64,000 nucleotides of DNA from contig JADWQD010000009.1 of NCBI GenBank assembly GCA_016110215.1, positions 994,093-1,058,092 of the forward strand, written 5' to 3'. The position numbers were made by a program, and so were the translations under genes. Shown here one piece after another: positions 10,196 through 21,575 of this stretch. The notes beneath the pieces are model-generated. The model made no database searches. It was not told where the DNA came from and saw only the letters and a list, made by a program, of their open reading frames with translations. This DNA is from Capronia americana. Lineage: Eukaryota; Ascomycota; Eurotiomycetes; Chaetothyriales; Herpotrichiellaceae. The stretch's first letter is position 1. Every line of letters begins with the position of its first letter.

Positions 10196-13100
10196 TTATG
10201 TCGTCGCTCCGCCAAGCAGGGCGCTGTATGTGATGTACCAGGTTAGGGATGCTCCGCCATCGATCCACCCCCAGTCAAAGTTCGGCTGAGTAAAAAAGTT
10301 GTATGCTGCTGAAGGGTTAATGGTCGCAAGGTTCGCATATACAATACCTGCAGACCGGTCAGAATCGCCATATCATTTGCATGGCCAGGAACCTCACCTT
10401 TCCAGCCGCCGGCAATATCGACGGCTTGCCGGACTGCACCGTCAGCAAAGTATGTGAGCCATTCCTCGTGCACAAACTGCTCTGTGAACGGATAGTCAGC
10501 GACGGATGCACAGTCAAAAGGAGATATGCCTTACGCGTCCGAGTCAAAGTTGAGAAGGGCATGATTGGGATCATGTGGATCCTATGATAGGTCAGTGATT
10601 AGGATCAAGTGGGAAGCAGAATGGCTCGACAAACCCTTGAACATAGCTCAGGTCAGCGCCAAAATAGGTCACATGGTCTGCTTTGTTTTCGAACAGGATC
10701 CCGGTGACCTTGTTGCCAATGAAATTGGAAGGTTGGTTGGTGTTGTCCGATGTCATCAGGAAGTAGTTCTGGAGACTGCGGGAAAGTACCGACATCATCA
10801 GATTGCCTCGAGCTTCCATGGAGGCATCACCGATGGTCTTGCCCCACATCTTCAGTCCATATGCAAACATGGCGTCCTCCGAAGACGATTCCTCATCCTT
10901 ACCATCACCTGACTCGAAGAGTCCCTTGGCCCAAGAATGCCCATGATACCAGTCAAAGGATCTGAAGACAGGGAACCACTGGTCCAGGGAGCTTGGGTTT
11001 GACACGTCGCGGACTAACGCATTGACGTAATCTTTGTTTGCGACGAGCCAGGTGGGATCGAGGTATCCAATGACGGCAGCGGCGTGGATGAAATAACCAT
11101 AGTGGAAGTGGTGATCGTTATAATACGAATTGCCAAAGTCAACTCCGGAGTCTCCTGTCACGTAGCTGGCAGATGACACCAGTCCTTTCCAGTCCGTGTC
11201 GTAGAGCAGTGGGAACTGCTGGCGATTGTTCGAGAAGACTTCGAAACAGCTTTCAAGCTCTAGCAGGGCAGTTTTAGCCAAGTCTTGCTGACCGAGAAGA
11301 TCATGCATCGTGTAAACGAGCTGTGCGAACTTGCTGAGAGCCTTCCCACTGTAATACATGCTGTTGAGGTTGCTCTGGGCGGACATGTTCTGAGAGGCCT
11401 CGATTGCAGAAATGCTTTGGATGGCGGGGAGGGCAGCTGGAGAAAGCGTGGGTGATCCTTGAGGGCCCACGGAATACTCTGGCCGCCATGGTGCAAAACC
11501 AAGTGAGACGGGGAGACTGGTCTCTTCCAATACCCAGAAGTCCCCAACGACTGCCGTGGCCTTGCCCTTGGTTGTCGTAGCTAGTGTCAGATTGGTGATG
11601 TTGCCTCGGGTATTGGAGTCAAAGGAGTCGCAATGGTGAGGTAGAGCAAACATGAGAAGAGTGGTATTGGCCGAATATGCTCCTCCTTTGGACCAAGATA
11701 AGCTGTACTGGGCCGTCGTGTTGAGAGCAGAACCGGCGATGTGGCCAGCAGTTGGATAAGCGCCAGCGGCGTCGTCATATACCGACTCCAGACTGTCATC
11801 CGGAAGCTTCGCAATCTGAATATCACCATACCAATTTGGCAAGCCCTGAAGCAGAGTACTGGACACAAGCTGGAAGTTCGGCGTCAGTCCATTGGCTGGT
11901 ATGGCATAAATCAGCCAGAGCTTCCCGTCTTCCAAAGTCACTCTGTACTTGTAGATGCCCGGCGCTGGCTGTCCAGCGGCGGCAATGTTTCTGAAGAAGA
12001 CACTGCTTTGTATGGCCGGTTGAAGATTGATGTATTGACCGGTCACAAAGGGCATCCCCTGAACCACGGGCATAGTGAGTACCGAAGCTGAACCAAGTGA
12101 CGGCTGAAGATGGACATTGACGGAGAATGCCAACAAGGAGTCGGTCGTCAGAGCAGTGTTCGGCCCAAACTCTGCTGCTGACAAGATAATTGACTGGATG
12201 CCGATTGCGTCGATATAGTATCCCGCAGGTGTATTTGGTATGGCAAGGTTGTTTGGCCCAAAGACTTTCTGCGATTCATCTAGATGAGAGATAGCCATTC
12301 CCCAACTCAGAGCATTGCCGCTGCCCTTGGCCCATGTGAGCGAGTACGGCATCACAAAGCTGGGAGAACTCTGGGACCCCAAAACGAAGTTTTGGTAGAA
12401 TTTGTTGGTCTCAAGTGGCCCGCCCAGATCCGAGATCCCCAGGGGTGGAACTGGATGGCCGCCGCGGACCCCGATGCTGTTCGGAGGTGGTCCCAGCGCG
12501 ACAGGCTCGAAAACGTCCTGCCCGTAGCAGCCCATGCTCAACAAGCAGGTTGAGGTAGCTGTTGGAAGACTGCTTATTGAGCCGAGTTCCGTTGTAAGAG
12601 TGGTTGCCACCGTTCCAATAACAGTTGAGGACGCAGCCAGAGTTGTCTCGACGAGTACTGTCCCAGTTGTATTCACAACCGTTGTGCCTGCGACCGAAGT
12701 GGCCACAACAGATCCATCGGCAGTGATCGTCGTGGGCAGAACTGTGACTGCAGTGATGACAGCTGTTGTTTCAACCGGCACGCTGGTAACAGTCTGTGTG
12801 ACGACGACAGTTTCGAAAGTCGATACTGGAAAAGTAATGGTCCCTGTCACTGGGCTCAGCGCACCTGTGGCCGTTGCATTGCCGAAAGGAACACTGCTGT
12901 CCAGAGGTTGCAAGGTAGCTGAGGTGATGGTCGGCAAGCTTGTGGGGAAAGGCTGCACAGGCGGATTGCCTTCCGTCTCCAGGGTGGTGATGAGCGACTA
13001 CCGCGGTTAGTGGATGCATAAACAAATCGCTTGAAGACGCTCACTCCTGTCGTGTCCGGGAAACTTTGATTTGCCGAGGTCAACGTAGGCACCTGTGAAG

Positions 13101-13542
13101 AGGGTAGATCGGTGATGTTGACGGTTTGGATGCTAAGATGTGGATCGGTAAAGGTGATGGCAGACGTGTAGGTCGGGGAGGCTGAGTTGCCCGAGTCTAG
13201 GGAAACGTGTCAAAGCTATCCGTTTGTTCGCAGGCAAAGAGCAAACAAACCTGGCTGTATTGGCGCTGCATCCGGAGCGAATAAACCCGATGAAGGAGTT
13301 GCGGAAGAGTCTTCATTGGGATATGGGGCCGAGTCGAGCGGGCTGTCAGTGGGAGAAGCTACTGCAGCGCCTGATATTGACGGAGAAGGTGTTAGTAGCG
13401 CATCTTGGGATGGTTCTGGGACTTCTGGGTCGCATTCGGGATCTTGACGTCTTGACGGACCAACAAACCAAGGGATAGGAAACGCTCCAGCAAGGAATGC
13501 CTGTGACATCGTTAGTAAAGCTAGACTCCATCTCGGGTGCAT
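10196..13542 (-). CDS. Secreted endo-1,3-beta-glucanase, GH81 (Eng1 type)
   Basis: Hydrolyses beta-1,3-glucan, probably in cell-wall remodelling or cell separation. Six exons close in phase: 13542-13251, 13196-13045, 12997-10635, 10581-10535, 10481-10398, 10347-10196 (introns 47-54 nt), giving 1029 residues. The N terminus is a signal peptide (MHPRWSLALLTMSQAFLAGA). It is followed by a Ser/Thr/Pro-rich, probably O-glycosylated region to about 300. The catalytic domain then starts near GVRGGHPVPPLGISDLGGPL. GH81 hallmarks are YYNDHHFHYGYF (Asp about 776), the Glu pair in EESSSEDAMFAYG (about 851 and 855), VTYFGADLSYVQGIHMIPI across intron 3, and the end WIDGGASLTWYITYSALLGG. The last three exons are short but each restores conserved sequence. 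There is no sign of a GPI anchor. Confidence 0.92.
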
Positions 13543-15539
13543 GATAGTGAAGGCTAGAGGGGATTGTATTCTTCTCAGTAGGCAAGGAGAGCCTGGAAAG
13601 GTACAGCTGTACTGCGAACTCTTGGTGTGGCAGGGCTGTGAGGCGCCGTAGACGAACGATTGCTCTCAGCCGCCCTGAGGTGTTCTTATGCTTTGGTTTC
13701 AAAGGCTAGAGGAAGAGGCTAGAAAAGAGGACAGTAATAGAGCTCGTCCTTTGGGTGGGTGGGCAGTCCAAGGTATACAATCTGACCACGGCGACTTATT
13801 GAAGCATGCTCTTTCAAGTTTGAAATATGACAACAGACTTCCACATTGAGACAGCGTGGGGTGGAGGGGCACTGGAGGGAAGAGTTCACGCATACCAGAG
13901 CGAGACCTGCAGGCTGTGGCGCGAACATGCACGGCGACCGTTGTGATCCGTGTGTTCGTCAAGGAGGGCTCGAGCTCGACCCAGAACGGCGGCGAGACCG
14001 ACCGAAGGGCTATGGATACAAACGCAACAGAAGCTCTGATAGCTAGAAATGACAAGGAAAGTCGGATAGGTTGTTTGTAGGGGACGAGGATATGAGGATG
14101 CAAGAATGAGACTGAGGATGGTTTGAGTAGAGAAACCCATCTTTGCATGAGAGAGATTTGTGGTGCTGCCAGCAGCGCATCGTGGCTTCCTGCATAGCAA
14201 AGTCTGCAGTGGACTTCCCAAGTCACCATTCCAGTTTGAGGAGTGGAAGGAGTCCGTGTATTTTCTGCACGAAGGTACGAGTAGCAGCAAGATCAGCAGT
14301 CAACCGCACAAGTTGACAGTCGACGCTTCTGAAATGATGATCTAAAGGAATTCGAAGACCGGGAACGTAATCGAGATCGCTATCACAACAGTTGCCGTAG
14401 CGCGTAGATATGATTGCTATGTGCATGGTGCTGGACGTCAAGGTACAATGTCAACGTTGACTTCATGTATCGGGATTAATCTCGAGAATCTGTTTACGGT
14501 TAGCACCGCCTGCGGTTAATGGCGGCGAGCTTGCCGACACCGCGCAGGGTTTAGCTTATCCGCTATTGACACCATCAACAACCACCCAATTCGATTCTAC
14601 GGCGAGCGATGAGCAACGAAGATCCAGTGCCCCAGTGACAATGACCGAGTCAACCACAGGTATTGAGGTTATGACAGGGATAGATTGATAGCAGACGCTG
14701 AGAAAGACGTGACGCAGGAGCAACAACACCCGAGAATTGTTAACTGCATACAAGCGAGAAACATGATCTCTTCTCCAAAGCCCTGCACAAGGCAAGGAAC
14801 AGTGATGAAAAAATATATTGCTCGGTCTACTCAGCAGCATCACGGCCGAAGACACGAGCGTGGAGAAAAAAAATTGATGTACAGGCGGAAGTGTAAGGCC
14901 TGGTGACAACTTGCATGTTGTCGGGATAGTGAACAAAAGATTGGCAAAGCTGGCGGGAATGTCAGGCCAAGCGACGCATAAGCACAGAAGTAGATCTGGG
15001 TTGAGGTAAGAATAGTGAGAAGTATGAATATAGGGAATCGGGATAAGAATAGTGTGGTAAGAATACTTGAGGTATAGGTATAGGGAGTCGGGATAAGAAT
15101 AAGTGGTTGTATTCTACGGTTCGGCTGTAGGAGGGGTACATAGGTTGGAGGAAGAACCGCAGAACACAACAGGGAAGAGAAAAGAGAGCAGAGGTCCAAG
15201 AGAGCGAGAGCGAGCTTTATAGCCCAGAGATTCCGTCCATTGTTGCCGAATTGATTTTTCCAAAAGATCTTGTAACATCAACGAGAGATGCTCAAAGTAC
15301 CAATAGAGCACTTTCTCGCCCATATGCCAATGGGAATTCGGCGAAAATGCATCACGCGTGTTGCGAAAGATGGCCAGTGGACGAAAAATCACGTAGGTTT
15401 CTGAATTTCTGATTCGCTATGATATTGGAGAGCTGATCTGGGATCTAGGATCTACCAACGAGTTTGAGAGAAGCGCTCCGGACGATTGAGCACTGCGTAA
15501 ATTGCTTGAGCCCGAGTGTCTGGTCTGATATAGACCACT
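13543..15539. other. 2-kb intergenic region
   Basis: No gene is supported between the GH81 start codon (-) and the utp14 stop codon (-). The minus-strand frames (for example 13699-14229 and 14556-14936) are Ser/Leu-rich and resemble nothing known. A pair of near-identical 20-bp direct repeats lies at 15031 and 15081. The first part is probably the GH81 promoter. Confidence 0.4.
15031..15100. repeat. Pair of 20-bp direct repeats
   Basis: The segments 15031-15050 and 15081-15100 differ at one base (tagggaatcg versus tagggagtcg, each followed by ggataagaat). They lie 50 bp apart in intergenic DNA, and related fragments (taagaatagtg) recur nearby. I have no evidence of function. Confidence 0.75.
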
Positions 15540-18365
15540 TCAAGCCATCGGTTTCGCCATCGGCCGAATGACGCCCTGCTTGACCAGGACCCGTGGCTTC
15601 GTGGCGTCCTGAAAGGTGGTCTTGGTCGTCCACTCCGGACCCAAGGGTAGACGGAGCGACCGTTCGTATTGCTGTCTTGACTCAAATGGATGAGGCAGCT
15701 CGCTGGCCAGGTACTTGCTGTTCTTCTTCACCCGCTTTTCGTTCACAATGACCTTGTCCAGTTTGACGTCTTGCCGCTTGTCTCGTGCCACGCCTTTGAT
15801 TGTCGTCACAAACCGTCCCTTGGTTCGCTTCTGAGCTTTCTTGCTGACGCCTTCGCCTGCCCAGCTGCCCCAACCAGGCAGGCTGTTGTCGATGACTTGA
15901 TCGCCTTCTTCTTCGACCGTTTCTTTTTTCTCCTTGGCAAACTCGCGCTGTACTTCGTCAGAACCAGCGAAGATAGCGTGAGCTAGAGCAGCTTTTTCAT
16001 CCTGCTCGTCCTCTGATCCTGACGAACTGGTGTAGTCATCTAACTGGGTTTCTGAGACTTTCGGAATCTTCACGAGAGACTTAGCCATGTCCCGTGCAGC
16101 GGCTGAGGAAGCTTTTTCCGTCTTCCCACCGTTGCCAACTCCGGGCTGCAGAGGTCCACTTGTCAAAGGTACTGCTCCCGGTGGCACGGAAGAGCGTTTG
16201 GTCTGTACGGCACCTTTGAGAGCCGGTGCACTTGTTGCCGCCGTGGTACTCTTCGAGTTTTCAGTGACCGCCGGATCTTTGTCGTCGATGTCTTCGAGCT
16301 CATTCTCGGACTCGCGCTCCTCAAACTCGCTTTTCTCGACGTGTGGCTGAGGTCTAGCCGGGCCCTCCTTGCCTGCAGGACCAAACTTTTGGCGACCGAC
16401 CGGGGTTTCCTCTTCCTCGGTATCTGCCTCGTCTGCCGAATCATGATAGTCGTCACCGCGCAGGTTTCGCCTGATATTGCGCATCTCTTCCTCATTAGCA
16501 GCTTTCCTTGTAGCTTCCGCCTTCTTCATGAATGCCATGGAGCCAAGTCGTGTCTCGAACGTGTCAGGCTCAACGGCATTAAGCTCATCAAGCTTGACTC
16601 TGATATGTTCCCTTTCCCCGTCTGAGCCTGAGAACCCGCCAAAGTCTGAGGACTCCGAATCTGATGCATCAGAGCCAGCATCCGTCTTGCCTTCAACGCG
16701 CCTTCTCAGCTCTTCATCCCGACGTGCAAGATCTGTGACGCCATTTCTAGCGTCATCGTCCCACGCAGCTCTGCCCGTGAGCTTGACACTCTTTGCCCAT
16801 TTGCTCTCCCTGTGCCGTGCACCCATTCGCTCCTCGGCACGCCGACGATCATTCTTCTCTCTTTCCTCGTCCGAATTAAGCAAGCCCTGTGCATCCAACA
16901 GAGCTCTGTTTCCTTCATCGGCCTTCTCGCGCTCCTTCCGATGGACACGACGATATGCCTTGCTCTTGATCTTTTTGATTCGTCGGGCGCGGATTTCTTC
17001 CCGGAACATCAGGTCTCGTTGCCGGCGAAGCTCGGCTCGTCGTGCCCGGACTTCGGCCAACGGTATCTGCTTCTCATGCAGCTCTTCGTAATCATGTTCT
17101 CGATCTTTCTGCGGGCGACCATCTTTCGTCAACATTCCGCTCTCTATCATGATGCTCTGGATAGTAGACTCGAGATCCGTCATAGGCTGTGCGGTGGAAG
17201 TCGGCCCGAGCTGCTTGCCGCTCAACATGCCAGCAGCTGCGGCGTCGACAAGAGGGAAGGACAGGTGCTCCGCTCGCCGATTTTGCTTGACCGTGTCAAT
17301 CCACTTGCTCAATTCTTTCTTGGTCTCGTCGTACGCGGCGGACCGGTCGAGGCGATCCTGCTGTCGTTTGGCCAACGGAGGAGCGAGTTTGCCAGGAATG
17401 CCACTGTGGTAGGGCTCGTGGCCTCTTGCTTCGCTGTTCTGCAAGATCTTCAGAGATTGTCGTTGACGAGGATCTTTGATGTATTGTAATAAATCGGCGG
17501 CCGAAATCTTCGTAGAACTGAGACCAAATTGAGAGGGCTTGTCCGGCAAGCTCTGGATACGGCGCTCTTTCTTGGGCTGCGGTCGATCGCCACCTGCCAG
17601 CTCGTCGACGAAACTCTGCAGTCGAGAGTGATCTCCGTCATCGTCAGACACGGAGAATGCGGACTCGATGTCGTCCTCGCCGTCAGATTCGTTGCCATCT
17701 TGGCCTCCATCTTCCTCGTTTGAGCCCGTCGAGGAATCCTCGTCATCGCTCTCGGCTCGCGCAGGACGTTTTCGTCGCTTTCTCGAGACTTCTTGTTCTT
17801 CTTGATCGTCCATATCCCACGCTGTAGCTAGATCGACGCCCTCGTTACCGAAACCATCCTCATCTTCATAGTCACCATCTTCATCATCTCCGTCCGGAAC
17901 CATATCTTCATCCAAGTCGACGTCTACACGCCTGCGAGGCTTCTTAGCCTCTCTTGAAGACGCGGCAGCGCTCCCTCGGAACGTAAAATCCGCAAAGCGT
18001 TCTTCGTCGCTCGCCCCAAATGCATCTTCGCTGTCAATGTCGCTATCTTCGTCATCGTCGTCCACGCCTTCGTGCCACCGGTTCCCCTCAGGGTCGGAAC
18101 CTTCGTCCGCAACCTCATCCTCACGCGTGATGTCAATCTTCCTTCTCTTCGAGGACCGCTCCTCCGTATCTGCTCGACTGCGTGGGTCTTCGTTGTCGTC
18201 GTCATCAATCTGTCCGAGACGGTGTGAGCGGATTTTTATCTCGTCGGGATTCTCTCGTTCTGCGATCTCGAGGGCGTTTAGCCCGCGGTTTCGAGGAGTC
18301 TTTTTCTTGCTTGCGGCATTGGTCCGGCCGGCCTGGAGCGGTCGACCGTGCGCTTGACGAGGCAT
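15540..18365 (-). CDS. utp14: Utp14, U3 snoRNP/SSU processome component
   Basis: Nucleolar component of the small-subunit processome needed for 18S rRNA maturation; yeast Utp14 activates the helicase Dhr1. The frame is open from further upstream, but I chose the ATG at 18365 (MPRQAHGRPLQAGRTN) because residues before it look like leader sequence. That gives 941 residues, close to the yeast length (about 900), with no intron. Very acidic Asp/Glu/Ser blocks fill about 60-270, as in Utp14. A conserved central region has KIKSKAYRRVHRKEREKADE. The diagnostic C terminus reads PGWGSWAGEG, then KKNSKYLASELPHPFESRQQ, then YERSLRLPLGPEW. These C-terminal motifs make the identification secure. Confidence 0.93.
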   Translation of the reverse strand: MPRQAHGRPLQAGRTNAASKKKTPRNRGLNALEIAERENPDEIKIRSHRLGQIDDDDNEDPRSRADTEERSSKRRKIDITREDEVADEGSDPEGNRWHEGVDDDDEDSDIDSEDAFGASDEERFADFTFRGSAAASSREAKKPRRRVDVDLDEDMVPDGDDEDGDYEDEDGFGNEGVDLATAWDMDDQEEQEVSRKRRKRPARAESDDEDSSTGSNEEDGGQDGNESDGEDDIESAFSVSDDDGDHSRLQSFVDELAGGDRPQPKKERRIQSLPDKPSQFGLSSTKISAADLLQYIKDPRQRQSLKILQNSEARGHEPYHSGIPGKLAPPLAKRQQDRLDRSAAYDETKKELSKWIDTVKQNRRAEHLSFPLVDAAAAGMLSGKQLGPTSTAQPMTDLESTIQSIMIESGMLTKDGRPQKDREHDYEELHEKQIPLAEVRARRAELRRQRDLMFREEIRARRIKKIKSKAYRRVHRKEREKADEGNRALLDAQGLLNSDEEREKNDRRRAEERMGARHRESKWAKSVKLTGRAAWDDDARNGVTDLARRDEELRRRVEGKTDAGSDASDSESSDFGGFSGSDGEREHIRVKLDELNAVEPDTFETRLGSMAFMKKAEATRKAANEEEMRNIRRNLRGDDYHDSADEADTEEEETPVGRQKFGPAGKEGPARPQPHVEKSEFEERESENELEDIDDKDPAVTENSKSTTAATSAPALKGAVQTKRSSVPPGAVPLTSGPLQPGVGNGGKTEKASSAAARDMAKSLVKIPKVSETQLDDYTSSSGSEDEQDEKAALAHAIFAGSDEVQREFAKEKKETVEEEGDQVIDNSLPGWGSWAGEGVSKKAQKRTKGRFVTTIKGVARDKRQDVKLDKVIVNEKRVKKNSKYLASELPHPFESRQQYERSLRLPLGPEWTTKTTFQDATKPRVLVKQGVIRPMAKPMA

Positions 18366-18817
18366 TCTCGCAGGTTGTAGGGTATTGAGGTGTCTGGGTA
18401 GATCGCCACGAAGTCCACGGAGTACTCTGCATTTTCTATCGTCCCAAAAAAAGTTCAAGTGGCGGAGTTAATGATTCCAACCCGGAGATACGGATTGCTT
18501 GGCGGGTCAACCACTGCCTTCACTTTCCTCATCTTCTGAATATCAGTCATATGAGGACTAGGATCAGCTATCATTAGGCGATGAATATCATGGGCACCCA
18601 GAGGGATGGCAAGTCGCTCACCCAGGCGTGTTATCATTTGACGAGGAACGCGATCACGCCAGAACATCGCACACCAGCAAGTGATATGCTATGCCCACGG
18701 TGAGGTTACAGAAGGCAATTCACATTCACGACTTATTGCGGTCCTGTCCGTCACCAAGAATACCTAACTTCATCCATCGCCAGCTTACGGCTATCTAGTG
18801 GCAATATCTGGAGGCCA
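18366..18817. other. Intergenic region
   Basis: About 450 bases between the utp14 start and the amine oxidase stop, both on the minus strand. A 70-codon minus-strand frame at 18455-18667 has no recognisable content and overlaps the probable utp14 promoter. Confidence 0.4.
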
Positions 18818-20849
18818 TCATAGATTTGCCGAAATCTTGTTGACCAGATCCTCCTGTTTCGCCCACGCAATGACTTCCTCTGCTGCACGAGAGCCCGCCC
18901 TCAGCGCACCCTCAAGATAACCTTTCCACTCGTACGCCGTCTCACCACCGGCGAAATGAATGTGCTTGAATGGCTGTCTGAGTGCCGAACCATATTTGGA
19001 AAGCACTCCAGGCGGCATCGCCGATGTGGGCGCACCGTCCAAATACTCCTCTTCCGGCCAGTTGACGTAGTTCACCTCCAAGATGTCGTCCTGGGCAAGG
19101 TGCCCATGCTCCGGTCCGAGTAGCTCGGCGAGGTGGTCGACCACGGCTTCGACACGTTGCAATTCTTTCAACTCCGCCCATCGAGCCGCAATGCCGCCAG
19201 CAATGAACAGCGCCAATGAGTATTGCTGCTTCGTCTCATCCGAGATATCCCAGGAGAAGCAAATCGGGCCCTTGAAGCTCGAGAATTTGCCTACCAGGCC
19301 GAGTTCTTTCCACCATGCACGGCTGTACGTGAGGATCATTTTGGCGTAGACACCTGGCTTCGTACGAGAGACGAGCGCGCTCTTGTCACGAGGTAATGGC
19401 GGCGAGAAGTGAATCTTCTCGTACGTGTTGGTCGGGATGGCGACGATTACTTTCCGGCACCAGATTTTGTTACCTGTCGCTGTCGATACGAGCGCCCCTT
19501 CAGTGGTCTGGAGGATGTTGTCAACAGGGCTGCTGATAACGACGGATCCAGGCTTCATTTCGTCCGCGAGGCCTGTTGCAATGGCCGATGTACCTGACAA
19601 CCTGAGTTAACACGGGCGTCTTTTCACGCATAATGGTGCAAAACATGGCATTGAGTTCTCACCTTGCTTGATTTTCAGGGACTGCGCGCCATATTCGCCT
19701 TCGGTAGCAAGACTCATAAAACCGCCGCAGGACTTGACATAGTCCAGGAAATAATGCATGCCAATTTCAGATGGATCACGACCAACGACCGCGCTGGTGA
19801 AGAACGTCATGGCGGCCTTGCCCAATGTGTCGCTGAGACCTTTGCTCGCGGCCCATGTCTCGATAGAGACGTCGAGGTTTGTGGGGAACTCGCTAAATTT
19901 GTAGATGTCAATGTCCTGGCACCCAGTGTCGATAACCTCGCATAGTGCCATGTTGAACTGGGCGATCTGATCAAACTCCGGCTGAACCGCAAACTGATCA
20001 GTATGGACTCACTCAGGGCGGAAGGCGGACGAGGGCGTGGCTATGACTTACCGAACCAGGGCCGGCTCGCAGGACTTGGCCGTCTGGGAACTGCCAGACT
20101 TCGTCTCCCTCAGTGTATTGCTCCACAATGTCCAACCCGAGTCGTTTGGCGGTCGCATACACTTTGGGTTGCGTCTTTTTGTTGATCCAGGTCGCCCCGA
20201 GTTCGACGATCCCCGGCCCACTTTGAAGCTGTTGCGACCGACTTCGACCACCAATACGGTGCTTGGCTTCCAGGAGCACACAGCTTAACCCAGCTTTCTG
20301 GAGATCCCATGCTGCTTGTACACCAGAGAAGCCGCCACCCACAACGACCACGTCGGCTTTGGACGGGGCTACCGGTCGATCGAAAGAGCGGACCGTCGGC
20401 TCCGCATAGGGAGATGCATGTCCTCCGACAGCCGCCACCACCTCGATCTCGATCTTGGCGCCGGGTATTGCAAGTTTGGTGACTGGTACTAAGGTCGTGA
20501 CGGGTCGGTTGGGAGTACCAGATCCATCGGTGATGAAGTCAAGAAACAATTTGACGAAGGATTCGCCTTGCTCCAGTGACCAGTCCACAACAAAGAAAGT
20601 AACCTTGATTACATCTCGGGGAGAGGACCCTGATTTCTGCAGTACCTCCCGCAGGTTCTTGTACACGGCAGTGGCCTGCTCTTCCACCGATTCGGGGAAG
20701 GTGCCGTCGGGTTGTTGGGCGATAATGCCAGATGTGAAGACTAGGCGACCGGCTTGGTTTAGACTGACAGAGTGCGAGTAGAAGCCGGGATCGGGCATCC
20801 CAGGAGCATCGTGGAACTTGATTTCGGGTCTATCGTCGCGGGGCGCCAT
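18818..20849 (-). CDS. RidA domain fused to flavin monoamine oxidase
   Basis: Predicted FAD-dependent amine oxidase with an N-terminal RidA/YjgF domain. Three exons close in phase: 20849-20052, 19993-19663, 19593-18818; 634 residues. Residues 12-140 are RidA-like (HSVSLNQAGRLVFTSG, then PNRPVTTLVPVTKLAIPGAK); Arg115 sits where Rid proteins bind the substrate carboxylate. The amine oxidase part starts at 165 with VVVVGGGFSG (FAD-binding GxGxxG, 171-176), then RIGGRS, and ends with FAGGETAYEWKGYLEGALRAG (590-610). The cysteine that carries FAD covalently in animal MAO-A/B appears replaced by Ala (about 564), so FAD is probably non-covalent. MAO releases imines and Rid proteins hydrolyse imines, so a two-step enzyme is a reasonable inference. 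The C-terminal tripeptide is ANL, a weak PTS1-like end. A co-directional regulator and permease lie upstream. Confidence 0.9.
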
Positions 20850-21575
20850 GTTCAGATGAAGACGTGCAGGGCAGTCGAACTTGGATGGTGGTCGTCACAG
20901 GTGTGTGGGCTGCTCTATATCAACGACTATGATGTGACAGCGTCCAGCGCTCGTACTCTCGAAGCCATGACGACCTATATATATATCCTAGGCGGCACTT
21001 TGGACTTGCGCACCTCAAGGAAGACGCTGAGAGTTGGGCCGACGTTGAGGGTACGAGAAACGAACGGTGAGGGAATACGAGATACCGCCGTACGTGGTAG
21101 TATTGCTTTTCCGAGCACTTGATTCTGGATATCTTCGTTCTGCTGCTCCCTTAGTGGAATTGTGCGGAAGCAGGGTTGTGACGGGCGTATAGCCCGTATT
21201 GAAGCGACAACGACACGGAGCGACGAGCTAGTGATACACCGCGCTTCCATCGAGTCCAGAGGTCCCGAAGTAGGACTAGTGAGTTTGAGGCCCCCAGGTG
21301 CAATCCTTGGGGAACGATGTGGAGAGCATCCAGCTCCCATTCGTTCACTATTGTGAGAATTGGAGATCGAACCTTCTCTTCCTTCTGCAGGCCGGATCGA
21401 TGGCGATTCCTATCCTTCAGATTGTTCCTTACCGCGGTGCAAGAGAGAGCTCCTGTCTCGGGCTTCGTCTGTGATGCAATGCCCTCTTTCGTGGCGCTTC
21501 TAGTGTCTTTGCATGGGCTCCCGGGGGAATACTTGTCGCTCTCCTCAGTTTTCATTAATAACAGGTCTGACGTTT
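20850..21575. other. Promoter region of the amine oxidase gene
   Basis: About 725 bases between the amine oxidase ATG and the stop of the Zn2Cys6 gene, both on the minus strand. No supported gene. A short TA run (tatatatata) lies about 125 bases upstream of the amine oxidase ATG. Confidence 0.4.

Noticed and set aside
10592..12958. Treating the large GH81 frame alone as the gene
   Set aside because: It begins with GTG, lacks a signal peptide and ends in intron sequence. The flanking exons restore the signal peptide and the conserved GH81 C terminus.
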